In this document: in pieces, positions 25,660-34,152 of the stretch | How positions within the stretch are numbered: the first letter of the stretch is position 1 | How the letters are laid out: each line of letters begins with the position of its first letter | Origin: Variovorax saccharolyticus | GTDB lineage: Bacteria > Pseudomonadota > Gammaproteobacteria > Burkholderiales > Burkholderiaceae_C | Length of the DNA: 64,000 nt | Direction of reading: 5' to 3' | Assembly: GCF_030316765.1 (NCBI RefSeq) | Contig: NZ_JASZYT010000012.1 | Span: forward strand, 62,001 to 126,000 | Made by a program: the position numbers and the translations under genes | Notes under the pieces: generated by a model | The model's database searches: none | Seen by the model: the letters and a program-made list of their open reading frames with translations, nothing else | What the model was told of the DNA's origin: nothing

Positions 25660-26811
25660 TCACACCCCCAGAACGTGAACGGACGACGCAGCGTGATCCA
25701 CGCCGGCGATTCCGCCGCCGGTGCACTGCGTGACGCCGATGCGCGGCGCGCCAGCCTGCCGGTCGCCTGCGCGGCCTTGCAGGTGCCAGGCGACCTCGAC
25801 CATCTGCGCGACGCCGGTCGCGCCGAGGGGGTGGCCCTTGGCGAGCAGGCCGCCACTCGGGTTCACCGGAACCCGGCCACCGATGCGGGTCGCTCCCGAG
25901 CGCAGCAGCGAGGTGGCCTCGCCCTTGCCGGCTAAGCCGAGTGCCTCGTAGTACAGTAGCTCGGCGATGGTGAAAGCGTCGTGGAGCTCGACCACGCCGA
26001 CATCGGAAGGCGACACGCCGGCCTCTTCATAGGCCTTGCGCGCAGCGCGGGCGGTGATCTCGGCGTCGAGGATGTCCTCCTGGGGCCCTTCGAGCAGGCC
26101 AGACTGCACGACGGAGGCGAGTATCTTCACGGGCTTGTGCGAACCGGTGCCGGCATTGCGGCTCAGGACGAGCGCAGCGGCGCCGTCGACCTGGGAGGGA
26201 CAGCATTGCAGCAGGGTTAGGGGCTCGGCGATCGGCCGGCTCGACAGCACCTCCTCGACCTTGACTGCAGTCCGCTGCTGCGCGTATTCGTTCAGCGTGC
26301 CGTGGAATCGATTCTTCACGGCGATCTGGGCCAGGTCCTCGCGCGTGCCGCGGCCTTCGTGCAGAAATCGCGTCGCGCGCATTGCGTACACGGCCGGCAG
26401 TACCATGCCCGCCTTGGCATACAGCTCCGTCATGTCGTCGTTGCGCTGGAGTGGAATGGTGCCGCCGCCGAGCTGAGTCAGCATTTCGACGCCGAAGACG
26501 ATGACGTTGTCGTACTTCTGCGCCTCCAGGGCATGGCGGGCGAGATGCACCGCCGTGGCGCCGCTCGCGCAGGCGTTCTCGACGTTGTAGACCGGGATGC
26601 CCTTCAGCTCGAGGTCACGCAGGACGACTTGGCCCAGGATCATGCCTCCGAACACATTGGCGCAGTACACGGCCTGAATATCACCGAACTCCATCTCTGC
26701 GTCGGCGAGCGCCGAGAGGATGGCGCATTGCGCAAGTTCGGGTGCGCGCATGTCGGAATGGCGACCGAAGGGGGTCATGCCGACGCCGCGGATGAAAGTG
26801 TTGCTCGACAT
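25660..26811 (-). CDS. Thiolase, SCP-x / lipid-transfer-associated type
   Basis: A 383-residue thiolase. The nucleophilic Cys is in ENACASGATAVH; the second half has HDAFTIAEL and NPSGGLLAKGHPLGATG with the catalytic His, and CTGGG near the C-terminus. This is the SCP-x-like class that typically pairs with a DUF35 OB-fold partner, and such a gene lies just six bases upstream (26818-27165). The two probably form a complex acting on a 3-ketoacyl-CoA. Confidence 0.87.
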   Translation of the reverse strand: MSSNTFIRGVGMTPFGRHSDMRAPELAQCAILSALADAEMEFGDIQAVYCANVFGGMILGQVVLRDLELKGIPVYNVENACASGATAVHLARHALEAQKYDNVIVFGVEMLTQLGGGTIPLQRNDDMTELYAKAGMVLPAVYAMRATRFLHEGRGTREDLAQIAVKNRFHGTLNEYAQQRTAVKVEEVLSSRPIAEPLTLLQCCPSQVDGAAALVLSRNAGTGSHKPVKILASVVQSGLLEGPQEDILDAEITARAARKAYEEAGVSPSDVGVVELHDAFTIAELLYYEALGLAGKGEATSLLRSGATRIGGRVPVNPSGGLLAKGHPLGATGVAQMVEVAWHLQGRAGDRQAGAPRIGVTQCTGGGIAGVDHAASSVHVLGV

Positions 26812-26817
26812 CGGTTG

Positions 26818-27165
26818 CTACCCCTTGATCAGATCGAACGCATAGCCAAACTCAGGGTCGGGGACCGCGACGCATCGCGCACCGATAGCCAGCCCCTCGC
26901 CGCTGATGCGGCCGAAGATGCGCGCCGGGCCCTCCATGTTCACGTAGCCCAGAGCGAAGGGAGGGGTGCCGAGCTTGGGGTTGGAATGGATCACGCTGTA
27001 GCTGTAGACGACGCCCTCGGAAGGCAGCGCAACGGTTTGATGCCTCGCGGCCATCGGTGACATCCCGCTGAAAGGGGGAAATCGCAGGGCACCGCTCGTG
27101 TCGGCGCGAGACGCAAGCAACCGGGGGGGAGTGTGGTTGCTCCAGATAGCTGTTGTTGAATTCAT
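26818..27165 (-). CDS. OB-fold (DUF35-type) thiolase partner lacking the zinc ribbon
   Basis: A 115-residue protein. The OB-fold part is clear: 'GVVYSYSVIHSNPKL', 'PPFALGYVNMEGPARIFGRI' region and a final 'GYAFDLIKG'. DUF35 proteins usually begin with a rubredoxin-like zinc ribbon (two CxxC pairs); here the matching stretch reads LASRADTSGALRFPPF and MSPMAAR with no Cys. The partner thiolase follows directly. The loss of zinc ligands may mean a purely structural role. Confidence 0.7.
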   Translation of the reverse strand: MNSTTAIWSNHTPPRLLASRADTSGALRFPPFSGMSPMAARHQTVALPSEGVVYSYSVIHSNPKLGTPPFALGYVNMEGPARIFGRISGEGLAIGARCVAVPDPEFGYAFDLIKG

Positions 27166-27279
27166 TCACGTCCTTTGGATTTGATTAAGAGCCGCCGGCC
27201 TGGCTGGCTCGGAAAAGGCCGACGGAAGTCGATGGCGTCGCGAGACGCCCTGGAGACACCATTGCGCGCCGAGAAAGGA

Positions 27280-27483
27280 CTACCGAAGCAGAAACATGCA
27301 GACCAGCACGGCGAGCACCAGCGCCATCTTGGCGACGAGGCCCACGCCACGGTAGAACTCCTTCATCTCTTCCGGTCCGGCGATAGGGATCGCAATGCCA
27401 TCGCAGTTGAAGATGTAGTTGGTCTCCCGGCAGGAAGAGACCTCGACGGCCGCCTCAGTGCTCCGACTGAAATCGGGGGACAT
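27280..27483 (-). CDS. Small single-pass membrane protein, unknown function
   Basis: A 67-residue open frame overlapping the end of the hydroxyacid dehydrogenase by 29 bases and filling part of the 289-base gap before the OB-fold gene. Residues 1-45 are polar with the pair 'IFNCDGIAIPIAGPEEM', and residues about 48-66 (VGLVAKMALVLAVLVCMFL) form one membrane helix. I do not recognise a family. The gene may be real because it sits inside a tight operon, but it could be chance. Confidence 0.4.
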   Translation of the reverse strand: MSPDFSRSTEAAVEVSSCRETNYIFNCDGIAIPIAGPEEMKEFYRGVGLVAKMALVLAVLVCMFLLR

Positions 27484-28402
27484 CCTCTCCCTCCTTGTAG
27501 GCGATCAGCACATCCGCGGCGGCAGCGGCGAACTGCTCGTACATCTCGTCCGTGGGCCAGCCCAGGTGCGCCGTGAGCACGACGTTCGTCAGGCCTCGCA
27601 ACGGGTGAGAAGGCGGCAGGGGCTCCACGTCAAACACATCGAGCCCGGCGCCGGCGATTCGGCGCTCCGACAAAGCGTCCACCAAGGCCTGCTCGTCGAC
27701 GATGGGGCCGCGGGCGGTGTTGATCAGGTATGCCGTGGGCTTCATCGAAGCAATGCGCGCGCGGTCGATCAGGCCGCGGGTCTGGGGACTCAGAGTCGCA
27801 TGGATCGATACGATGTCGGAGATCCGCAGGACTTCATCGAGCTCGCATCGCCTGGCGCCGACCTCAGCAGCCCGTTCGTCCGTGAGACGGCTTCCCCAGG
27901 CCACCACGTTCATGCCAAACGCCTGCGCAACGCGCGCCACATAGCGCCCGATATTGCCCAGGCCGACGATGCCGAGGGTCTTGCCGCGCAGCACCCAGGT
28001 CATCGGTGTGGGCCACTCGCCCTCTTTCATGGCGCCGTCGACCTGCGGGATCTGCCGCATCACGGCCATCATCAAGCCGAAGGCCAGCTCGCCGGCCGCC
28101 GTGCAGAAGCCGCCGGTGGCCTTGCCGATCACAATGCCGCGCCGCTCGGCGGATGCGAGATCGACGTGGTAGGCGTGGTTACCCGTCTGCGCGATCACGC
28201 GGACGTCGGGCAATTGCTCAAAGGCAGCGTCGTTGAACTTCGTGCGCTCCCGCGTCGCGACAATGGCGTCGAAGCCGCGCAGGTCCTGGAGGCTGTCGAC
28301 GCGCTTCGTGAAGATGGTGACCTCCCCCTCGCGCCGCAGGCGCGCGACGCCCGCGGTCTTTGCGTAGGCGCTGTGGAAGTCGTCGATGAATGCAATTTTC
28401 AT
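27455..28402 (-). CDS. D-2-hydroxyacid dehydrogenase family protein
   Basis: A 315-residue NAD-dependent 2-hydroxyacid dehydrogenase. The Rossmann loop is VGLGNIGRYV; the catalytic Arg is in NTARGPIVDE, the Glu in FDVEPLPPSHPL and the His in LTAHLGWPTDE. It lies nine bases after the nicF-like gene, within the nicotinate transcript. Known aerobic nicotinate pathways end at maleate then fumarate and do not need such an enzyme, so its substrate here is open. Confidence 0.85.
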   Translation of the reverse strand: MKIAFIDDFHSAYAKTAGVARLRREGEVTIFTKRVDSLQDLRGFDAIVATRERTKFNDAAFEQLPDVRVIAQTGNHAYHVDLASAERRGIVIGKATGGFCTAAGELAFGLMMAVMRQIPQVDGAMKEGEWPTPMTWVLRGKTLGIVGLGNIGRYVARVAQAFGMNVVAWGSRLTDERAAEVGARRCELDEVLRISDIVSIHATLSPQTRGLIDRARIASMKPTAYLINTARGPIVDEQALVDALSERRIAGAGLDVFDVEPLPPSHPLRGLTNVVLTAHLGWPTDEMYEQFAAAAADVLIAYKEGEDVPRFQSEH

Positions 28403-28411
28403 GTTGTCTCT

Positions 28412-29059
28412 TCAGAATGCGGAGGCAGGGCTTCGCGCGTGGAGCGGCTCCAGGATGTCGAGCATGGCGCCGAGCTTCACGACCTCGGCGTACTTGCTTT
28501 GCATGTCGATCAAATTGCTCGCGTGCTGCGCCTCGGAGCGGTCGCACACGGCTTCCTCGACCACGAAGGGCGCAAAGCCGAACTGGATGGCATCGACGAC
28601 ACTCGCGCGCACGCAGCCGCTTGTCGTGGTTCCGGCGACGACCAGCATGTCGACATGCCAGCTCGCCAGCAGCGCCGGGAGTGGGGTGCCGAAGAAGGCC
28701 GAGGCCTGGGTCTTCAGGAGCAGCAGGTCCTTAGCGGGATCGACATGCAGCCTCGGGTCGATCTCGCAATGCGCGCTCCCCCGCTTCAGGGTCGCCAGCA
28801 CGCCGTTCTTCTGCTTCCACACACCGATGTCCGATCCGTTCGCGTCGTAGCCCGCGGCGGTGAAGACCACCGGACCAAGGTCGCGCATCGCATCGATCAG
28901 CCTATTCGTCGCAACCAACTGTGCTTCGCATTCCGAGGCCAGGGGGCTCAGGGCCGGCTCCGTGAAGGCGCGCTGGTAGTCGACCACCAGCAGAGCGGGC
29001 CTCACCCCGCTCTTCAGCGTCCCGCTGAAGCCGCTTGCCGCATTCTTCTCGTCAAACAT
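28412..29059 (-). CDS. nicF: Isochorismatase-family amidohydrolase, probable maleamate amidohydrolase
   Basis: A 215-residue cysteine hydrolase. The Asp-Lys-Cys triad is seen in LLVVDYQRAF, LKTQASAFFGTPL and GTTTSGCVRASVVDA, and 'AVCDRSEAQHASNLIDMQSKYAEV' (in part) is typical of the N-carbamoylsarcosine-amidase/NicF branch. In nicotinate degradation NicF releases ammonia from maleamate to give maleate. ATG 29059 overlaps the nicB stop by one base. The nicF name is inferred from family plus context. Confidence 0.78.
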   Translation of the reverse strand: MFDEKNAASGFSGTLKSGVRPALLVVDYQRAFTEPALSPLASECEAQLVATNRLIDAMRDLGPVVFTAAGYDANGSDIGVWKQKNGVLATLKRGSAHCEIDPRLHVDPAKDLLLLKTQASAFFGTPLPALLASWHVDMLVVAGTTTSGCVRASVVDAIQFGFAPFVVEEAVCDRSEAQHASNLIDMQSKYAEVVKLGAMLDILEPLHARSPASAF

Positions 29060-32000
29060 CACTTTTCTCCTTTGATTGCTGAACTTGGGTTGAACGTCTT
29101 CTGGTCGATCTCGACATCGCGCCGGATCCGCGCGACGTTGTTCTCGAGATCGGTCCACGGCGGCTCCTGCTGCGCGTACCGGGCGCGTAGGTAGCGCGCC
29201 AGGTCGGCCAGTTCCGCGTCATCGAAGGTCTGAGCGAAAGATGGCATGAAGCCGACGTCGCGATGCGGTGTCTCCCGAACCCCCTCGAGCAGGGTTCGCA
29301 GAAGGTTGTCCGGCTTCGCGCTTGTGAGGTTGCTGTTGAGCGCGAGCGGGGCATTGACACCCAGCAGCGTGGGGCCGTCGCCGTCGTGATGACAGGAGGC
29401 GCATGCGGCCTGAAACATGCGCTGGGTGCGTCCGTGCAGGCTGTCTTGGGCCTGCGCCGCGCGCTGGGTGGCCTGCGCAGCGATCTCCGCGTCCGATCTC
29501 GCCTCGCTCCTTGTGGAGAGCGAACCCAGGTAAGTGGCCATGGCGCTGATGTCTTCGTCCGGGAGCGCCGCGAGTTCACTCACCACGCCTGCCATCGGCC
29601 CTGCGGCGACGCCGTGATACTGGGTGTGCCCTTGGCGCAGGTACAGGTAGAACTCGTCCTTGGACCATGGCACAGCGGACTTCGACTGCCCATTGAGCGC
29701 ATGCGCTTCCCACCCCTTCACCATGGCACCGGCCAGGGGGTCGCCGTTCCGCTCCGCACCGAGCGCGTTGCGCGGCGTGTGGCAGCTTCCGCAGTGGCCG
29801 AGACCGTTGACCAGGTAGGCGCCGCGGTTCCACTCCACGGACCGATTGGGGTCGGGCTTATAGGACGTGGCCTCGTGGTAGAGGCCGTTCCAACCGGCTA
29901 TGAGGCTGCGGACGCCGAACGGCGCCTTCATTTCAGCCTGCGGCGTCGGCGCGTAGACGGGGGTCAACGACTGGAGGTAGGCGTAGATCGCCAGCAGGTC
30001 GTCATCGGAGGTCTTGGCGAACGCGGTGTACGGGAACGCGGGATAGAGGTGGCGGCCATCGCGCGAGATGCCCTCCCTCATCGCGCGCTGGAACGCGCTG
30101 AAGGACCAGCTGCCCAGGCCGGTCCCGCGATCCGGCGTCAGGTTGGTCGTGTAGACACGGCCGAAAGGGGTGTCCATCGGACGGCCACCTGCGAATGGCA
30201 CCAGGCCAGGCATCGTGTGGCAGCCCACACAGTTACCCGCCGATGCGAGCACGCGGCCGCGCTCGATCGTCGCTTCGCTATAGGCTCTTGCGCCCGAGGT
30301 CGACACTGGCGCGATCTCACCGCGCCAGCCAGCGAGGCCGGCGATAGCGCCGATTCCGCCCACCAGCAATGCTCCCAATCCGGCCCACCAGCCTCGTCCA
30401 AACCTGAAGGGCCCAGTCGTTGCTTGCCTCGCGCCGCCCGCCGCGAGTCCATCGCTCGCGTCGTCAACGGGCGGTGAAGGGGGCCCCATCGGCGGCAAGG
30501 CAGCTGCCGAAGCCGGCCCGTTCAAGCCGTCGAGGATCTTCTCGGGCGTGAACGGGGGGGAGCGGAATCGCACGCCGGTGGCGTCGAAGATTGCATTTGC
30601 GATGGCCGCCGCACCTGGCACCGAGGCCGACTCCCCTGCTCCCAGCGGCGCGTCGCCCGGCCGCATGATGTGATGGACCTCCACCACGGGTACATCGCGA
30701 AAAGAGATGATGGGGTAGCGCGCGAAGTCACGACTCGCGTTGACCTGCGAAAGCAAGGTTGGCAAGGGCGGCTTTCCCGGCTCCGGCGTCGTCATGGTCG
30801 AGACCGTCGACCGAGTCGGTGCAAAGCTGGCCTCTTCGAGCAGAGCACGGCTGGTGGCCTGGATCACGTTGCCGTGCACTTGGTGCTCGACCCCCGAAGG
30901 GTTGACCAACAGGCCTGCATCGTGACCTGTTACGACCCGCCGAACATGGACTTCACCGGTTCGACGATTGACCTCTACATCGGCGACCCATGCAGACCAG
31001 GCCGCTCCATTGCCCGGCCACATGCCGTGCACATAGCGCGCGTACGCGAAGCCCTGGCCGAAAACGACATCGCCCCCTGGGCCAAGGCCGCCGTCGGCGT
31101 TTTCCATCGGTCCCGTCCGGACTCGCCATCCTGCTTTGTCCGCGGTCGTCCGGACCAGTTCTGCCGCTCGGACATCGGGGAGGTGCCGAAGTCGAAACTC
31201 GACAGGGTCCGCGCCCGCGGCGGTCGCCAGTTCGTCGACGAAGGACTCGTGCGCGAAGACGTTCGGAAGCGCCGCGACCCCGCGGAACCACGCGGCTCGC
31301 ACGATGGGCGCCATGTCGTTGACCGCGACGCGCAGGTGTGCATATTGGTAAGGCGGCCGCGAGGTCCGATCCCCCAAATAGAAAACGCCGGGTTTTGGCT
31401 CGATGGCGCGCGTGAACAATAGCGCGGAGATGGGCGGCGCATTTGACGGATAGGACGTCTCGAAGCTGTATGCACCCAGGCGACCCTCTTCGGTAAGCGT
31501 CCCTGACACCTCCATCAGCTGAGCGGTGCCCATGCTGTCCCACTGGTTCTCTTGCTCTCGCGTCAGCTGAACACGAACCGGGGCACCAACTGCCCGGGAC
31601 AGCAGCGCTGCGTCGCCCGCGACGTCATCTGCGCAATTGCGCCCGTAACAGCCCGCCGCTTCCATCCGGAGGATGTCGACCGCGACGTCCTCGATGCCCA
31701 TCAACAGCGCCAAATCGGCGCGAAGGACGTGGGGGTTCTGCGGCGCCGCCCACACCCGGAGGCCGAACGGGCCGCTGTCGCCATCCGGCATCCAATAGGC
31801 GACCGCGCAGGATGGCCCGATCGACGCGTGGAGTTGGTAGGGCCAGCGATAGGTCCGATGCAGCGCGTTCGGATCCTTTAGTGCCCCGTCGACATCGCCC
31901 TCGTTAATGAGTACGCGCTGGGTGCGCGGATTCGCCCGAATGGCGGCTTCGATCTTGTCTGGGGTCGAGAGATCGGGCATGCCCGGCCAGGCCTTCCAGC

Positions 32001-32871
32001 GCACCTGGAGTTCACGCATGGCCTGCTCCGCGTGCTCTTCGCGCTCGGCGACGACGCCTACGAAATCCCGGATCACGACGACCGCGCGAACGCCCGGAAT
32101 GTGCGCGATGGAAGACTCATCCACCGTTTCAAGCGTGCTTCCGATGAAATCGCCTTGCTCCGCGCCCACATAGGGTGGCCTGATGACCCGGCCGTGCAGC
32201 ATGCCCTTGACACGCACGTCATGAACGAAGACTAGCTCGCCCGCGAGCTTCGCCGGTAGATCCACGCGCGGCTGCCGTTCGCCGACGATCCTGTACTGGT
32301 CCGGCGCCTTCAATGGCGTCGCAGGGTCCAGCGAGATCACAACCGCAGGTCCAGACAACAGTTGCGCATAGGTAACGCCTACGTCCGAGGAAGGTTTCGT
32401 CTTCAAGCGCGCCACGCCATCGGTGACCTCCACGTCTTCGGCCGCGCCGCCCAGACGCTGCGCTGCGGCAGCGACCAGCCAGCCGCGCGCCTGCGCCGCG
32501 GCGATCCTCAGCGGCTGCGAATGAGTCTGTATCGACGCGCTCGCGAAAGTGCCGCCCTGGTTAGGGGAGACGCTGGTGCAGCCGAGCATCATGTGCACGT
32601 CGCCAACGCGAACGTCGAGTTCCTCGGCAACGATCTGGCTCAGTGCGGTGCGAAGTCCTGTCCCAAGGTCCACGTGGCCATTGAGACCAGTGACGCTGCC
32701 GTCGTCCCATATGGCAAGGAGAATTTCGTCGCCTTCCTCAGGATTTCCGGGGACGTAAGGTGGCTGACCGACCGCAGCCGGCGGCGGCGGCGGCGTCTTC
32801 CGTGTGACAACAAGGACACCTTGTGCAGTGATGAAGTCCGCACGAACACGAGGACGGCTGGCTCGAACCAT
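29059..32871 (-). CDS. nicB: Nicotinate dehydrogenase large subunit: molybdopterin domain fused to three c-type cytochrome domains
   Basis: A 1270-residue protein. Residues 1-about 800 are the xanthine-dehydrogenase-like molybdopterin domain, with the substrate channel 'MLGCTSVSPNQGGTFASAS' and the catalytic Glu in GAGESASVPGAAA. A membrane helix (WWAGLGALLVGGIGAIAGLAGW) follows, then three heme-binding CxxCH sites: CVGCH, CGSCH and CASCH. This is the NicB architecture, passing electrons from nicotinate hydroxylation to the respiratory chain. ATG 32871 has GAGGAG five bases upstream; a GTG at 32877 is also in frame. It pairs with nicA. Confidence 0.9.
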   Translation of the reverse strand: MVRASRPRVRADFITAQGVLVVTRKTPPPPPAAVGQPPYVPGNPEEGDEILLAIWDDGSVTGLNGHVDLGTGLRTALSQIVAEELDVRVGDVHMMLGCTSVSPNQGGTFASASIQTHSQPLRIAAAQARGWLVAAAAQRLGGAAEDVEVTDGVARLKTKPSSDVGVTYAQLLSGPAVVISLDPATPLKAPDQYRIVGERQPRVDLPAKLAGELVFVHDVRVKGMLHGRVIRPPYVGAEQGDFIGSTLETVDESSIAHIPGVRAVVVIRDFVGVVAEREEHAEQAMRELQVRWKAWPGMPDLSTPDKIEAAIRANPRTQRVLINEGDVDGALKDPNALHRTYRWPYQLHASIGPSCAVAYWMPDGDSGPFGLRVWAAPQNPHVLRADLALLMGIEDVAVDILRMEAAGCYGRNCADDVAGDAALLSRAVGAPVRVQLTREQENQWDSMGTAQLMEVSGTLTEEGRLGAYSFETSYPSNAPPISALLFTRAIEPKPGVFYLGDRTSRPPYQYAHLRVAVNDMAPIVRAAWFRGVAALPNVFAHESFVDELATAAGADPVEFRLRHLPDVRAAELVRTTADKAGWRVRTGPMENADGGLGPGGDVVFGQGFAYARYVHGMWPGNGAAWSAWVADVEVNRRTGEVHVRRVVTGHDAGLLVNPSGVEHQVHGNVIQATSRALLEEASFAPTRSTVSTMTTPEPGKPPLPTLLSQVNASRDFARYPIISFRDVPVVEVHHIMRPGDAPLGAGESASVPGAAAIANAIFDATGVRFRSPPFTPEKILDGLNGPASAAALPPMGPPSPPVDDASDGLAAGGARQATTGPFRFGRGWWAGLGALLVGGIGAIAGLAGWRGEIAPVSTSGARAYSEATIERGRVLASAGNCVGCHTMPGLVPFAGGRPMDTPFGRVYTTNLTPDRGTGLGSWSFSAFQRAMREGISRDGRHLYPAFPYTAFAKTSDDDLLAIYAYLQSLTPVYAPTPQAEMKAPFGVRSLIAGWNGLYHEATSYKPDPNRSVEWNRGAYLVNGLGHCGSCHTPRNALGAERNGDPLAGAMVKGWEAHALNGQSKSAVPWSKDEFYLYLRQGHTQYHGVAAGPMAGVVSELAALPDEDISAMATYLGSLSTRSEARSDAEIAAQATQRAAQAQDSLHGRTQRMFQAACASCHHDGDGPTLLGVNAPLALNSNLTSAKPDNLLRTLLEGVRETPHRDVGFMPSFAQTFDDAELADLARYLRARYAQQEPPWTDLENNVARIRRDVEIDQKTFNPSSAIKGEK

Positions 32872-32873
32872 GA

Positions 32874-33371
32874 TCACTCCTCGGAAACGGTTTGAAGTGA
32901 CGCCATGCGGATGACGGCCAACTCCACAGCCTTGAGGATTTCAACATGCGTGCCGCACCGGCAAAGATTGCCAGACAACTCGGCTTTCACCAGTTGCGGC
33001 GTCGGAGCCGATTCGCGTAGCAGGAGCGCGACGGCCTGCATCACCATGCCATTGAGGCAGTAACCGCACTGGGCTGCCTGCGCGTCCTCGAATGCAGCCT
33101 GGACGGGATGCCACGCGTCCCTGCTTCCAAGACCTTCGAGCGTTGTGATGAGCCTCCCGGCAACGCCGGAGGTCGGAACGACGCACGACCGCGTTGCCAC
33201 CCCATCGACGTGCACGGTGCAAGCACCGCACTGCCCCATGCCGCAGCCGTACTTCGGGCCGTTCAGTCGTAGATCATTGCGCAGCACCTGCAAGAGAGGT
33301 GCGCTGGTCCGCGGCACCGACACCGGGCGACCGTTGACATTCAACAGAATGGAATCCAGGCAAGCTTTCAC
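32874..33371 (-). CDS. nicA: Nicotinate dehydrogenase small [2Fe-2S] subunit
   Basis: A 165-residue two-cluster iron-sulfur subunit. The plant-ferredoxin site is CGMGQCGACTVHVDG with a fourth Cys in RSCVVP; the second cluster uses CGYCLNG and NLCRCGTH. This is the xanthine-dehydrogenase-family small subunit; with NicB it hydroxylates nicotinate at C6. The stop lies two bases before the nicB ATG, so the pair is made together. Confidence 0.9.
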   Translation of the reverse strand: MKACLDSILLNVNGRPVSVPRTSAPLLQVLRNDLRLNGPKYGCGMGQCGACTVHVDGVATRSCVVPTSGVAGRLITTLEGLGSRDAWHPVQAAFEDAQAAQCGYCLNGMVMQAVALLLRESAPTPQLVKAELSGNLCRCGTHVEILKAVELAVIRMASLQTVSEE

Positions 33372-33381
33372 AGTAATGGTC

Positions 33382-34152
33382 TCAAAGGTCCAAGTACGCG
33401 GAACGCACTTCTTCGTTGCGGACGAGATCCTTCATCGACCCCTCAAAGCGGATGTGCCCCTTCTCAAGTACATAGGCCCGATCCCCGACCCATTCGGCGA
33501 ACGTGATGTTCTGCTCGGACAACAAGATCGAGACGCCCTGCTTTTTCAACCGCTGGATCGTCAATGCAATCTTCTCAACAATGACCGGCGCGATGCCTTC
33601 CGATGGTTCATCAAGCAGAACGAGCGAGGGATTGCCCATGAGCGTGCGGGCGATCGATAGCATCTGCTGCTCGCCACCGCTCATGCGCCCTCCCAGCCTG
33701 CCCGGCATTTCACCCAGGTTGGGAAACATCTCGAACAGTCGGTCATGCGACCAAGGAGGCATGCCTGCGCGCGCGGGCTGCCTGCCGACCTCCAGATTCT
33801 CGAGCACCGTCAGTTCAGTGAAGATGCGCCGGTCCTCGGGAACGTAACCGAGCCCTGCCTGGCTGATGCGGTAAGGAGGCAAGCTCGAAATGTCGCGGCC
33901 TGCAAAGCACAATGCGCCTTCCTTCCGATCCATCATATTCATGATGGATTTCATGGTCGTGGATTTGCCCGCTCCGTTTCGCCCCATCAAGACCACGACC
34001 TCGCCGGGCCGAACGTCGAGCGCCAGATCGAAAAGGATGTGTGCCTTGCCGTAATAGGCGTTTAGCCCCGATACGGAAAGGAGCGCCTCGTCCTGGGGCG
34101 ACGGACGCCCGATGCGAATCGAGGGGCGATTCTCTGCGATGGGCTCCTTCAT
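33382..34152 (-). CDS. Branched-chain-type ABC transporter ATP-binding protein (LivF-like)
   Basis: A 256-residue ATPase with Walker A GRNGAGKST, signature MSGGEQQML and Walker B LVLLDEPSEGI. The order Walker B followed by 'SEGIAPVIVEKI' is LivF-type. ATG overlaps the LivG stop by four bases, and nicA begins 10 bases downstream. Being inside the nic transcript, the importer most likely brings in nicotinate or a related pyridine acid. Confidence 0.87.
   Translation of the reverse strand: MKEPIAENRPSIRIGRPSPQDEALLSVSGLNAYYGKAHILFDLALDVRPGEVVVLMGRNGAGKSTTMKSIMNMMDRKEGALCFAGRDISSLPPYRISQAGLGYVPEDRRIFTELTVLENLEVGRQPARAGMPPWSHDRLFEMFPNLGEMPGRLGGRMSGGEQQMLSIARTLMGNPSLVLLDEPSEGIAPVIVEKIALTIQRLKKQGVSILLSEQNITFAEWVGDRAYVLEKGHIRFEGSMKDLVRNEEVRSAYLDL

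Noticed and set aside
27419..29194. A 591-codon plus-strand open frame
   Set aside because: It is antisense to the hydroxyacid dehydrogenase and nicF-like genes, which have intact catalytic motifs; the long frame is a product of high GC codon bias.
29263..30477. A 404-codon plus-strand open frame
   Set aside because: Antisense to the cytochrome part of nicB; no domain features.
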